Shown here: piece after piece, positions 40,194 to 48,421 of the stretch
How positions within the stretch are numbered: position 1 is the first letter of the stretch
Layout of the letters: each line of letters starts with the position of its first letter
Origin: Amycolatopsis tucumanensis
GTDB taxonomy: Bacteria > Actinomycetota > Actinomycetes > Mycobacteriales > Pseudonocardiaceae
Reading direction: 5' to 3'
Length of the DNA: 64,000 nucleotides
Assembly (NCBI RefSeq): GCF_021654135.1
Contig: NZ_JAKGSD010000009.1
Coordinates: 62,001-126,000, forward strand
Translations under genes and position numbers: made by a program
Notes under the pieces: model-generated
What the model saw: the letters and a program-made list of their open reading frames with translations, nothing else
What the model was told of the DNA's origin: nothing
Databases searched by the model: none

Positions 40194-40211
40194 TTGTGAA
40201 GCGGTTCACAA
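40194..40211. promoter_or_regulatory. Rex-type operator, site 2 (abuts a -10-like element)
   Basis: A second perfect palindrome TTGTGAA-GCGG-TTCACAA. The two sites start 32 bp apart, about three helical turns. On the minus strand a TATGCT sequence (plus-strand AGCATA at 40212-40217) lies immediately upstream of this site and could be a -10 element, so bound Rex would block the promoter. Confidence 0.85.
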
Positions 40212-40388
40212 AGCATAGGGGCAGTGTAGGACGTGGCTCACATTGTTGTCGCGGGGTGTTTCGGGTAAGGCGAACCTAACCAAAGGATGCCCTGGTGGAC
40301 GGCCATAAGCCCGAGACCAGCACGAAAAGGATCATCCCGATCACGCAACGCAGAACTGGTGTGACGTAACCCACGGTGAGCGCGGCCA
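40212..40388. other. Upstream region of the nuo operon (no gene)
   Basis: This is part of a 316-bp gap between nuoA and the desaturase terminator. It holds the candidate -10 elements TATGCT (40212-40217) and TACACT (40223-40228, minus strand) and the iron-box-like sequence. I see no convincing ORF or RNA gene in it. Confidence 0.6.
40261..40279 (-). promoter_or_regulatory. Iron-box-like 19-mer upstream of nuo
   Basis: On the minus strand the 19 bases read TTAGGTTCGCCTTACCCGA, resembling the DtxR/IdeR iron box TTAGGTTAGGCTAACCTAA (left half exact, right half with several mismatches). It is 140 bp from nuoA. Complex I is iron-sulphur-rich, so iron control would be plausible, but the partial match makes this weak. 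Confidence 0.35.
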
Positions 40389-40427
40389 ACCTCCGCCGGT
40401 TGCGCGCAAGATCACGCCGGCGGAGGT
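40389..40427. terminator. Hairpin terminator downstream of the desaturase gene
   Basis: ACCTCCGCCGG (40389-40399) and CCGGCGGAGGT (40417-40427) form a perfect 11-bp stem with a 17-base loop. It lies 11 bp after the desaturase stop on the minus strand, so it probably ends that transcript before the nuo promoter. No long T tract follows. Confidence 0.75.
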
Positions 40428-40437
40428 GTGACGGAAG

Positions 40438-41448
40438 TCATCCGCGCAGCGGCTCACCGGCCTCGTGGAGGTGCCGCAGCGCCCGCGCCCAGGAGTCGAC
40501 CAGACCGGTCTCCGAGTACGGCACCCCGATCTCGGCGCAGTACCGCCGCACGATCGGCCGCGCCAGCCGCAGGTGCGGGGTCGGCATGCTGGGGAACAGG
40601 TGGTGCTCGATCTGGTAGTTCAGGCCGCCCATCGCGACGTCGACGAACCGGCCGCCGCGGACGTTGCGGGAGGTCAGCACCTGCCGCCGCAGGAAGTCCG
40701 GCCGCTCGCCGCCGGTGAGGGTCGGCATGCCCTTGTGGTTCGGCGCGAAGATCGAGCCCAGGTACACGCCCCACAGGCCCTGGTGCACGGCGATGAACAC
40801 CAGCGCCTTGACCGGCGACAGCACGAGGAACACCGCGCCGAGGTAGACCGCGAAGTGGGTGAACAGCAGGGCGGCTTCCAGCCACCGCTGCTTCAGCCCC
40901 GGCTTGAGCACCGCGCGGATGCTCGACCAGTGCAGGTTCAGGCCCTCCAGCGTGAGCAGCGGGAAGAACAGGACCGCCTGGTGGCGCCCGATGAACCGGG
41001 GCAGGCCGCGGCTGGCCCGCGCCTGGCCCTGCGACCACACCAGGATGTCCGGCGCGACGTCCGGGTCGAGTTCCTCGTGGTTGGGGTTGGCGTGGTGGCG
41101 CGTGTGCTTGTCCATCCACCAGCCGTAGCTCAGGCCGATGCCGAGGTTGCCCGCGATCCGGCCGGCGACCTCGCTCGGGCGGCGGGTGCGGAACACCTGC
41201 CGGTGCGCGAGGTCGTGCGACAGCAGGGCGATCTGGCCGAACAGGACGGCCAGCAGCACGGCGACGACCAGGGTCGCCCAGGAGTCGCCGATCCAGGCGA
41301 ACAATGCCCAGGCGTAGGCGAACAGGACGGTGACCAGGCCGGCGCGCAGGGCGTAGTAGCCGGGGCGCCGGTTCAGCAGACCGGCCTGCTTGACGCGGCG
41401 GGCGAGGTGGGCGAAGTCGCTGCCGGTTTCGGCTTGTGTCGTGGGCAC
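40438..41448 (-). CDS. Membrane fatty acid desaturase
   Basis: A 336-residue integral-membrane di-iron desaturase. The three histidine boxes are HDLAH (about residue 80), KHTRHH (about 113) and QIEHHLFP (about 280), the last in the Q-x2-HH form of acyl-CoA/front-end-type desaturases. Four hydrophobic segments flank them. GTG 41448 starts the frame. It is followed by the terminator at 40389-40427. Substrate and regiochemistry cannot be read from sequence. Confidence 0.92.
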   Translation of the reverse strand: MPTTQAETGSDFAHLARRVKQAGLLNRRPGYYALRAGLVTVLFAYAWALFAWIGDSWATLVVAVLLAVLFGQIALLSHDLAHRQVFRTRRPSEVAGRIAGNLGIGLSYGWWMDKHTRHHANPNHEELDPDVAPDILVWSQGQARASRGLPRFIGRHQAVLFFPLLTLEGLNLHWSSIRAVLKPGLKQRWLEAALLFTHFAVYLGAVFLVLSPVKALVFIAVHQGLWGVYLGSIFAPNHKGMPTLTGGERPDFLRRQVLTSRNVRGGRFVDVAMGGLNYQIEHHLFPSMPTPHLRLARPIVRRYCAEIGVPYSETGLVDSWARALRHLHEAGEPLRG

Positions 41449-41521
41449 GCACCGAGTCTGTTGCGCCGCACGAAGATCCGGCAGCCGGTGCGCACCCGGG
41501 TCCGCGGTGGGGCAGGCCCCA

Positions 41522-41557
41522 CCTCAGGCGCTGGGCGTCAACCGCGCGGCGAGGGAG
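41522..41557. repeat. 36-bp direct repeat, distal copy (duplicated 3' end of menJ)
   Basis: An exact 36-base copy of the end of the menJ gene (codons for the last about 11 residues and its stop), lying 275 bp beyond the real gene end. The proximal copy is 41797-41832. Its presence marks a duplication or an insertion at the menJ 3' end. Confidence 0.92.
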
Positions 41558-41796
41558 TCAGAACGGGGCTTCGTCGAGGAAGCCATCGGCGGGGCCTCGA
41601 AGGTTCGGTTCCACAGGTCGCGGTCGTTCTCGAAGTGCGAAGGCCGATGGAAGCCATCACCGTCTGATCAACTGGCCGGATCAGCAGGAACACGGGAATC
41701 ACCAGCTCAGAGCGGCGGACACTCGCCGCTTGAGCCAGCGACTGTCTTCCGGAGGGTTCCATGTCGTCGCTCGACGAGACACCAACGCCCGGCATT
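41558..41796. other. Spacer between the two 36-bp repeats; no supported gene
   Basis: A 239-bp segment within the 350-bp gap between the desaturase and menJ. A minus-strand 85-codon frame (41538-41795) exists but has no ribosome site or recognisable domain, and its end runs into the distal repeat. The segment has no visible insertion-sequence ends. It may be inserted DNA, or old intergenic sequence left after duplication of the menJ tail. Confidence 0.5.
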
Positions 41797-41832
41797 CCTC
41801 AGGCGCTGGGCGTCAACCGCGCGGCGAGGGAG
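41797..41832. repeat. 36-bp direct repeat, proximal copy (menJ 3' end)
   Basis: Identical to 41522-41557. It contains the menJ stop codon (TGA at 41799, minus strand) and its preceding codons, so this copy is the functional gene end. Confidence 0.92.
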
Positions 41833-43070
41833 ATCATCCGGTCCACCGCGTCGCCGCCCTTGGCGTCGTAGCAGCCGGACAGGCCCTTGTAGATCAGCGG
41901 GATCAGCGGGTTGATCCGCAGCCCGTACTTGGTCGCCGCGCGCATGACCTTCGGGTTGCCGATCGCCTTCGCGAAGACGTTGCCCAGGCGGTAGTAGCCG
42001 CCCATCAGCTCCTTCAGCGCCAGCGGGTAGCCACGCAGCGCGCGCTCCCGCGACGAGCCCTCGGGCCGGGCCAGCGCCTGCACCACGAACTCCGCCGCGA
42101 GCTGCGCCGACTCCATCGCCGCCGAGATGCCCTCGCCGTTGAACGGGCTCACCATGCCGCCCGCGTCGCCGAGCAGCAGCAGGCCGTCGCGGTAGTGCGG
42201 GGTGCGGTTGAAGCCCATCGGCAGACCGGCGCCGCCGATCCTTCCGATCGCGTTCTCCTCGCGGTAGCCCCATTCCTCCGGCGTCGAGTCCAGCCACTGC
42301 CGCATCAGGGCGCGGTAGTCCATGTTCCGGAACGACTTCGACGTCGACAGCATCCCGAGCCCGACGTTCACCGTGCCGTCGCCCAGCGGGAACGCCCAGC
42401 CGTAGCCAGGCAGCAGCTGCGGGTTGCGCGGGTCCTTGCGGTCCCACAGCTCCAGGTGGCCCTCGATGAACGGGTCGTCGTGCCGCGGGCTCTTGTAGTA
42501 CCGGCGCACGGCGACACCCATCGGGCGCTTCTCGTCGGTCTCGATGCCGATCGAGCGGGCCAGTCGCGCGGACACGCCGTCGCACGCCAGCACGAGCGGC
42601 GCGTGGTAGCGCACCGGGGTCTTCTCGGGCCCCTGCTTGCCCTCGACACCGATCACGCGGCCCGTGCGCTCGTCGGTGATCGCGCCGGTCACGGTGGTCC
42701 GCTCCAGCAGCCGGGCGCCGGCCTTGACCGCGGTCTTGGCCAGCAGGTCGTCGAAGTCCTGGCGGGTGCGCGAGACGCCGTAGGGCGGGTAGCTGGTCAG
42801 CTCCGGCCAGTCCAGTTCCAGCGTCAGCTCCGCGGTGAGGATCCGCAGGCCGCGGCTGTGCACCCAGCCGGCCTCCTGGCTGGTGTCGATGCCCAGGTCG
42901 ATGAGCTGCTTCACACCACGCGGGGTGAGGCCGTCGCCGCACACCTTCTCGCGCGGGAACTCGGTCTTCTCCAGCACCAGGACGTCGATCCCGGCGCGCG
43001 CCAGGTACGTCGCGACGGTGGATCCGGCCGGGCCCGCGCCGACGACGATTACCTGAGCGTCCTGGGTCAT
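41799..43070 (-). CDS. menJ: Menaquinone prenyl-chain reductase (geranylgeranyl reductase family)
   Basis: A 423-residue FAD-dependent reductase. The N-terminal dinucleotide site is [21 protein letters not shown], with [19 protein letters not shown] conserved in the geranylgeranyl reductase family, [24 protein letters not shown] near residue 300 as the second FAD motif. MenJ saturates one isoprene unit of the menaquinone tail. ATG 43070 overlaps menG's stop by 4 bp. The adjoining menG supports menJ over a carotenoid/chlorophyll role. Confidence 0.9.
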   Translation of the reverse strand: MTQDAQVIVVGAGPAGSTVATYLARAGIDVLVLEKTEFPREKVCGDGLTPRGVKQLIDLGIDTSQEAGWVHSRGLRILTAELTLELDWPELTSYPPYGVSRTRQDFDDLLAKTAVKAGARLLERTTVTGAITDERTGRVIGVEGKQGPEKTPVRYHAPLVLACDGVSARLARSIGIETDEKRPMGVAVRRYYKSPRHDDPFIEGHLELWDRKDPRNPQLLPGYGWAFPLGDGTVNVGLGMLSTSKSFRNMDYRALMRQWLDSTPEEWGYREENAIGRIGGAGLPMGFNRTPHYRDGLLLLGDAGGMVSPFNGEGISAAMESAQLAAEFVVQALARPEGSSRERALRGYPLALKELMGGYYRLGNVFAKAIGNPKVMRAATKYGLRINPLIPLIYKGLSGCYDAKGGDAVDRMISLAARLTPSA

Positions 43071-43771
43071 GCCTCGGAGTTTACGGGCGGCTTGATCGCA
43101 CGGTGGATGGCGACGACGCCGAAGGTCAGGTTCAGCCACTCCACCTTCGTCCAGCCGGCGCTCGCGATGATCTGCGCCAGGCTGCGCTGGTCGTGCCACG
43201 CGGCCATCGATTCGGCCAGGTAGGAGTAGGCCTCGGGGTTGGTCGAGGAGAACCGGCCGAGCAGCGTCATGGCCCGCAGGATGAACTTCTTGTAGACGAA
43301 CCGGATCGGCGGGAATGTGGGGGTCGACACCTCGCAGATGACCAGCCGGCCGCCCGGCTTGACCACGCGCGCGATCTCTTCGAGCGCGGCCTTGGTGTCG
43401 ACGAAGTTGCGGATGCCGAAGCTGATCGTCGCGGCGTCGAAGCTCTCGTCGGCGAACGGCAGGTGCAGCGCGTCGGCGGCGACCATCGGGACGCGGCGGT
43501 GCTTGCCGCTGCGGAGCATGCCGAGGGAGAAGTCCGCGGCGAGGCACCACGCGCCGCCGCGGGCGTACTCGGCGGTGGACACCCCGGTGCCCGCGGCGAG
43601 GTCGAGCACCCGCTCGCCGCGGCGGGCGTCCAGGACGCGGGACGTCGTCGTGCGCCATCGCCGGTCGAACCCGAACGTCATGACCGAGTTCGCCCGGTCG
43701 TAGCCCTCCGAGACGCCGTCGAACATGGCGGCGACCTCGTGCGGATCTTTGTCGAGGCTCGCACGGCTCAT
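43067..43771 (-). CDS. menG: Demethylmenaquinone methyltransferase
   Basis: A 234-residue UbiE/MenG family SAM methyltransferase. [24 protein letters not shown], the SAM loop [19 protein letters not shown], the block [12 protein letters not shown] and [12 protein letters not shown] are family signatures. It methylates demethylmenaquinone to menaquinone. ATG at 43771 is one base before the stop of the next gene's frame, giving a compact arrangement. Confidence 0.95.
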   Translation of the reverse strand: MSRASLDKDPHEVAAMFDGVSEGYDRANSVMTFGFDRRWRTTTSRVLDARRGERVLDLAAGTGVSTAEYARGGAWCLAADFSLGMLRSGKHRRVPMVAADALHLPFADESFDAATISFGIRNFVDTKAALEEIARVVKPGGRLVICEVSTPTFPPIRFVYKKFILRAMTLLGRFSSTNPEAYSYLAESMAAWHDQRSLAQIIASAGWTKVEWLNLTFGVVAIHRAIKPPVNSEA

Positions 43772-43772
43772 G

Positions 43773-44879
43773 TCAGGAGCCTAAAACAGACAACATCCCC
43801 TGCACGCTCGCGGGCCACGCGAACTCCTCCGCCCGCGCCCGGGAAGCCGCACGTCGCAGGTCCTCCGGGCTCTCCAGCAGGCCGGTCACGGCGGACGCGA
43901 ACGCCCGCGGCACGTCCGGCACCGCGGCCCCGCATCCGGGCCGGACGATCTCGCGCAGCGCCGAGGACTGCGACACCACCACCGGCGTCCCGGACGCCAG
44001 CGCCTCCAGCGCCGCGAGCCCGAACGTCTCGTGCGGACCGGGCGCGAGCGAGACGTCCGCGCTGGCCAGCAGCCGGGCCACGGCGGCCCGGTCGGACACG
44101 AACCCGAGGAACGTGACCGGCAGCCCGCGCGCCCGCCGTTCCAGCGCCCGGCGGCGCGGCCCGTCCCCGGCGATCACCAGCCGCACCCGGTCCCCCGACT
44201 CGGTCAGCTCGGCGACCGTGTCCACGCTGCGCTCCACGTGCTTCTCCGGCGACAGCCGTCCACAGTGGACCAGCAACGCGTCGGCGCCGGAGGCCAGCTC
44301 GTGCCGCAGCCCGGGATCGTGGTGCGCGGGGCGGAAAGCCGCGAGGTCCACCCCGAGCGGGACCTGGCGGACGTTGGCGACGCCGATCCGGTCGAACTCC
44401 TCGCGGGCGAACGACGTGGTGCAGACGACCGTGTCGTAGTTGCCCGCCATGCGCCGGTTGGCGGCGTCGGCGACGCGGCGGGCCAGCGGACCGGGCACCA
44501 GGAACTGCTCCAGCAGCCGGTCCAGCCGCTCGTGTGAGATCACGACGCTGGGCACGTCACGCCGGTGCGCCCACACCCCCATCCCGCGCAGGGTCAGCCG
44601 GTCCGACACCTCCAGCCGGTCCGGGCGCAGCGCCGACAGCAGCGCCCGCACCCGGTACGGGTCGACCGCGCGGTAGCCGCCGGTGCCGGGGATCTTCGGC
44701 GCGGGCAGGCTGATCCGCCGCACCCCGGTCGGCAGCCGTTCCTCGGCGTGCCGGGGCCCCGGCACGACCAGCGTCACGCGGTGGCCGCTCGCCACGTAAC
44801 CGGCGCCCAGGTGGTGCAGCGCCGTGCGCAGACCGCCGGACCTGGGCCCGTAGAAGTTCGCCAGCTGGACGATGTGCAT
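43773..44879 (-). CDS. GT4 family glycosyltransferase
   Basis: A 368-residue GT-B enzyme. The N-terminal glycine-rich segment [20 protein letters not shown] and the C-terminal donor-binding E-x7-E region ([23 protein letters not shown]) are present. It is 4 bp downstream of the second glycosyltransferase and next to menG. Related enzymes add mannose to phosphatidylinositol or glycolipid acceptors. The acceptor here is unknown. Confidence 0.85.
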   Translation of the reverse strand: MHIVQLANFYGPRSGGLRTALHHLGAGYVASGHRVTLVVPGPRHAEERLPTGVRRISLPAPKIPGTGGYRAVDPYRVRALLSALRPDRLEVSDRLTLRGMGVWAHRRDVPSVVISHERLDRLLEQFLVPGPLARRVADAANRRMAGNYDTVVCTTSFAREEFDRIGVANVRQVPLGVDLAAFRPAHHDPGLRHELASGADALLVHCGRLSPEKHVERSVDTVAELTESGDRVRLVIAGDGPRRRALERRARGLPVTFLGFVSDRAAVARLLASADVSLAPGPHETFGLAALEALASGTPVVVSQSSALREIVRPGCGAAVPDVPRAFASAVTGLLESPEDLRRAASRARAEEFAWPASVQGMLSVLGS

Positions 44880-44883
44880 GGCA

Positions 44884-46005
44884 TCAGGCGGCTCGCGCGA
44901 CGCGGCCGGTGACCACCTCGTAGTGGTTCACCAGCTCCGCGCACACCGCGGGCCACGTCCGGCGGAGCACGACCTTGCGGGCCTTGGTCCCCAGCCGTTC
45001 CCGCAGCGCCGGGTCACGCAGGTCGCGCACGCGCCGCACCAGCTCCTCGGCGAAGCCGGCCGGGTCGGGCGGCAGCAGGTAGCCGGTACGACCGGGCAGG
45101 ACGAGGTCCCGCGGGCCGCCCGCGTCCGGCGCGAGCACCGGCAGCCCGGACGCCATCGCCTCCTGCACCGCCTGGCAGAACGTCTCGTGCGGGCCGGTGT
45201 GGACGAACACGTCCAGGCTCGCGTAGGCCGCGGACAGCTCGTCGCCGTAGCGGGCGCCGAGGAAGGCGGCGCCGGGCAGGCGTTCGGCCAGCTCCTCGCG
45301 GTCCGGCCCGTCGCCGACGACCACCAGCCGCACGCCGTCCACCCCGGCCAGCGCGGCGAGCCTGCCGACCTCCTTCTCCGGCGCCAGCCGCCCGACGAAC
45401 CCGACCAGCAGCTCCCCGTTCGGCGCGAGCCGGGCCCGCAGGTCCGGGTCCGCGTGCTCCGGCGAGAACCGCTCGACGTCCACCCCCCGGCCCCACCGGT
45501 GCACGCGGGGCACGCCGTGCGCGCGCAGGTCCTCCACGGACTGGGTGGACGGCGCGAGCGTCCGGTCGGCCTTGGTGTGCAGCCGGCGCACCCATCGCCA
45601 CGCGGCCCGCGCGCCGAGGCCGAGCCCGTACGCGGTGGCGAACCCGGCGATGTCGGTCTGGAACACCGCGATCGAGGGCACCCGCAGCCGCCGGGCCGCG
45701 GCCAGCCCGCGGGCGCCGACCACGAACGGCGAGGCCAGGTGCACCACGTCCGGCCCGAACGCGGTCAGCGCGGTCAGCACCGTGCGGGTGGGCAGGCCGA
45801 TCGGCAGCGAGTTGACCACCGGCAGGTCCAGCGCCGGGATCCGCACCACGGGCGCGCCCCGGTAGTGCGTCGGCCCGGTGAGGCCGGGCGCGACCACCAT
45901 CACGTCGTGGCCGGTGCCGGTGAGGTGCTCGATGATCCGCAGCACGGAGTTGGTCACGCCGTTCACCTGCGGGAGGAAGCTTTCGGTGACGATGGCGACG
46001 CGCAC
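44884..46005 (-). CDS. GT4 glycosyltransferase, MgtA/PimB-like (GDP-mannose-dependent)
   Basis: A 373-residue GT-B enzyme that starts [26 protein letters not shown], the N terminus of MgtA-type GDP-mannose-dependent alpha-mannosyltransferases. It has [31 protein letters not shown] and [20 protein letters not shown] with the catalytic glutamates. MgtA acts on diacylglycerol glucuronate in mycobacteria and corynebacteria and lies near menG there, which supports the assignment. GTG 46005 preferred over an ATG at 46083, which is outside the domain. Confidence 0.83.
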   Translation of the reverse strand: MRVAIVTESFLPQVNGVTNSVLRIIEHLTGTGHDVMVVAPGLTGPTHYRGAPVVRIPALDLPVVNSLPIGLPTRTVLTALTAFGPDVVHLASPFVVGARGLAAARRLRVPSIAVFQTDIAGFATAYGLGLGARAAWRWVRRLHTKADRTLAPSTQSVEDLRAHGVPRVHRWGRGVDVERFSPEHADPDLRARLAPNGELLVGFVGRLAPEKEVGRLAALAGVDGVRLVVVGDGPDREELAERLPGAAFLGARYGDELSAAYASLDVFVHTGPHETFCQAVQEAMASGLPVLAPDAGGPRDLVLPGRTGYLLPPDPAGFAEELVRRVRDLRDPALRERLGTKARKVVLRRTWPAVCAELVNHYEVVTGRVARAA

Positions 46006-46148
46006 GATCCCCACCGTGGCAGCCGGTCCGGTTCGGGGAGAAAAGCCCGCGTGACCACGGGACCAACGGTGCCCGAACTTCACGAAGCTTTCTCCGCTTC
46101 ACCTGGGTGTCGCGTCCCGGACATCTGCTGCCGCCACACTCGGCTGGC

Positions 46149-46994
46149 GTGACCCTCCTCTCCGCCCGTCCACCCCACCCGGTCGAACCGGGCTTGCTGT
46201 CGCGAGCGCTCGAGGTCGCCGGGCGGCTGGCCAACGACGCCACCGACGTGATCACGGCGACCGCGGGCCGGGGCGCCCACCCGGACGTGGCGGACTCGCC
46301 GTTCGACTGGGTCACCGACACCGACCGCATCCTGGAGCGGCACACCCGCCGCGTGCTGACCGCGGAGTTCCCCGGCATCCCCGTCGTCGGCGGCGAGTTC
46401 GGGGCCGACACCGGCGCGGACTCGGCGGCCTACCGCTGGGTGGTGGACCCGGTCGACGGAACGGCCAACTACGTCGCCGGGGTGCCGTGGTGCGCCTACA
46501 GCCTCGCGCTGGTCGACGCGTCCGGACCCGTCGTCGGGGTGGTCGCCGACCCCTACCGCGCCCAGATCTACGCCGCCGCCCGCGGCCGCGGCACGCGCGC
46601 CAACGGCAAGCCGGTCAAGCTGGTCGACCGGGACCGCATCGCCGGGTCGATCGTGTGCACCGAGCTGGCCCGCAAGGGGCCGTGGCCGGGCATGGGCTCG
46701 TTCATCGAACGCGCCGCGGAGGCGCACGCCGGGGTCCGCGTGCTCGGCTCGGCCGCGTTGTCGATCGCGCAGGTCGCGCTCGGGCACGCCATCGCCGCGG
46801 TGCTGCACAGCTACCACGAGTGGGACGTCGCCGGGTCGGTCGCGCTGGCCATCGAGGCCGGCGCCGTCGTGCTCGACCGGCGCGGGTCGGACAGCCCGCT
46901 GCCCACCGACGGCCTGCTCGTCGCCGCGCCCAGCGTCGCCGAGGAAGTCCTGTCGTGGTGGCAGGAAACCGAACGGGGCATCCGCGCGTCCTAG
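46149..46994 (+). CDS. Inositol monophosphatase family phosphatase
   Basis: A 281-residue metal-dependent phosphatase. FDWVTDTDRILE contributes the first metal ligands, WVVDPVDGTANYVAGVPWCAYSLAL is the DPxDGT motif, and SYHEWDVAGSVALAIEAGAVV the C-terminal WD motif. Substrate could be myo-inositol-1-phosphate, fructose-1,6-bisphosphate or histidinol phosphate. GTG 46149 is the likely start. The gene is divergent from the glycosyltransferase. Confidence 0.88.
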   Translation: MTLLSARPPHPVEPGLLSRALEVAGRLANDATDVITATAGRGAHPDVADSPFDWVTDTDRILERHTRRVLTAEFPGIPVVGGEFGADTGADSAAYRWVVDPVDGTANYVAGVPWCAYSLALVDASGPVVGVVADPYRAQIYAAARGRGTRANGKPVKLVDRDRIAGSIVCTELARKGPWPGMGSFIERAAEAHAGVRVLGSAALSIAQVALGHAIAAVLHSYHEWDVAGSVALAIEAGAVVLDRRGSDSPLPTDGLLVAAPSVAEEVLSWWQETERGIRAS

Positions 46995-47029
46995 GTCCGC
47001 ACAAGATCACGGACCCGGGAGAACACCAC

Positions 47030-47425
47030 ATGCTGATCTACGGCTGGCGCAAGAGCGTCCAGGAGCTGGCCACCGCGACCTACCTGTGCGGGAACTGCCA
47101 GAACCCGAGCGCGCACGCGCTGCGCCGCGCCGTCACGAAGTTCACGCTGTTCTTCATCCCGCTGTTCCCGATCAGCTCGAAGTACTTCACGGTGTGCACC
47201 TTCTGCGGCATGACGAACAAGCTGACCAAGGACGAGGCGCAGCAGGTCCAGGCCATGCAGCAGCAGGCGCCGCAGCCCGTGCCGCAGCAGCCGCCCGTGC
47301 CGCAGGCCGGTTACCCGCAGGCCGGACACCCGCAGGCCGGGTACCCGCAGCCGGGTCACGCGCCGCAGCAACACGTGCAGCAGTACCCGCAGCAGCAGAT
47401 CCAGCCGCCGCGCCAGGGGTTCTAA
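47030..47425 (+). CDS. Zinc-ribbon protein with Gln/Pro-rich tail
   Basis: A 131-residue protein. The N-terminal part has CGNC and CTFCG, a four-cysteine zinc ribbon, separated by a hydrophobic FTLFFIPLFPISSKYF segment. After residue 75 it is Gln/Pro-rich with QAGYPQAGHPQAGYPQPGH repeats. Pattern matches the zinc-ribbon-15 type. The gene starts ATG 47030 and converges on the RibD-like gene, overlapping it by 4 bp. Confidence 0.82.
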   Translation: MLIYGWRKSVQELATATYLCGNCQNPSAHALRRAVTKFTLFFIPLFPISSKYFTVCTFCGMTNKLTKDEAQQVQAMQQQAPQPVPQQPPVPQAGYPQAGHPQAGYPQPGHAPQQHVQQYPQQQIQPPRQGF

Positions 47426-47889
47426 CGCGCCACGCGGTAGCGGAGGAAGGCGACCTTCCCGCTGAGAGTGCGGTTTTCGACGAGTTCGAGGTCCACCCGG
47501 CGCTCCCGGCGGGCGAAGAACGGGGTGCCACCGCCGACGAGCACCGGGTGGACCCGCACGAGGTACTCGTCGATCAGCCCGGCCGCGGCGACCTCGGCGG
47601 CGAGGGTCGCGCCGCCGATCGCGATGTCGCCGTCCCCCGGCTCGGCGCGCAGCCGCTCGATCTCCTCGGCCGGGCTGCCGGAAGCCAGCCGCGCGTTGCC
47701 CTCCACCGCGGACAGCCTGGTGGAGAACACGACCTTGGGCATCGCCTTCCAGATCGCGTCGACGCCGCGCACCTCCTCGATGGCGAGGCGGAAGACCTCC
47801 TCGGTGGGCGCCGACCAGTCGAACCGGCCGTCCGGCCCGACGATGTAGCCGTCCAGCGAGACGGACATGGAGTAGGTGACGCTGCGCAC
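47422..47889 (-). CDS. RibD-C/dihydrofolate reductase family protein, internally shortened
   Basis: A 155-residue protein with YSMSVSLDGYIVGPDGRFDW at the N terminus, DIAIGGATLAAEVAAAGLIDEY and HPVLVGGGTPFF in the C-terminal half. Compared with usual family members (about 185-190 residues), the segment that should follow AIEEVRGV (normally containing GRRLYE and the W-E-T block) is missing, and the sequence resumes at AIWKAMPKVVFSTRL. Flanking blocks are in frame, so this is a 30-35-codon internal deletion. Function may be reduced or altered. Confidence 0.82.
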   Translation of the reverse strand: MRSVTYSMSVSLDGYIVGPDGRFDWSAPTEEVFRLAIEEVRGVDAIWKAMPKVVFSTRLSAVEGNARLASGSPAEEIERLRAEPGDGDIAIGGATLAAEVAAAGLIDEYLVRVHPVLVGGGTPFFARRERRVDLELVENRTLSGKVAFLRYRVAR

Positions 47890-47911
47890 GGGAGCCCCTC
47901 GCTGCCGGAGG

Positions 47912-48409
47912 TCAGCCGGACTTCACCGGAGTCTCGGCCTCGGCGAGGGCGACCTCCGGCTCGGTCACCGCCGGCTCGCGGCGCAGTCGCTGGCGGATCA
48001 GCCAGGCCACCGCGCCCGCGACCACCCAGGTGATCAGGATCGTGGTGCCCAGCGGCAGCAGCGTCAACGTGGCCGTGCGGCCCGCGACGCGGGCCAGGTC
48101 CGGGTCGGTCGCGTCGTACTCGATGCGCACCAGGTCGCCCGCGACCAGGCCGCCCGGGTAGAGCACGCCGTTGGACGGGCTGTGCACGATGCCGTCCGGC
48201 GTCTCGAACCGGATGATCGTCCGGTCCCAGGCCACCGCGTCCACCTCGGCCGTCGCCGTGCCCAGGTTGCCGGTGATCGCCTGGTCGTTGCGGATCGCGG
48301 CGAGCAGCAGCCCGGCGCAGAGCACGGTGATCACGACGGCGACGGCGAGCACGCAGCGACGGCCGATCTTCAGCCACCACAGAGTCCTCGCCGTCACTCC
48401 ACCGAGCAT
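47912..48409 (-). CDS. DUF3592 membrane protein
   Basis: A 165-residue protein with an N-terminal transmembrane helix (VLAVAVVITVLCAGLLLAA), a beta-rich outer loop (FETPDGIVHSPSNGVLYPGGLVAGDLVRIEYDATDPDLARVAG) and a second helix (LLPLGTTILITWVVAGAVAWLI). Matches the DUF3592 layout. The start is ATG 48409; GTG 48397 also fits. Similar proteins often lie with menD and mannosyltransferase genes in actinobacteria. Confidence 0.83.
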   Translation of the reverse strand: MLGGVTARTLWWLKIGRRCVLAVAVVITVLCAGLLLAAIRNDQAITGNLGTATAEVDAVAWDRTIIRFETPDGIVHSPSNGVLYPGGLVAGDLVRIEYDATDPDLARVAGRTATLTLLPLGTTILITWVVAGAVAWLIRQRLRREPAVTEPEVALAEAETPVKSG

Positions 48410-48421
48410 AGAAGGTGCGGG

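Noticed and set aside
40212..40260. Possible CRISPR or tRNA in the nuo upstream gap
   Set aside because: No repeat-spacer pattern and no cloverleaf-capable sequence was found; the only repeats are the two Rex-type palindromes.
41538..41795. 85-codon minus-strand frame in the menJ-desaturase gap
   Set aside because: No ribosome site, no recognisable domain, and its C terminus is made of the duplicated repeat in another frame.
46487..47029. Plus-strand frame continuous with the zinc-ribbon gene
   Set aside because: It is the inositol monophosphatase read in another frame; the true start of the zinc-ribbon gene is ATG 47030.
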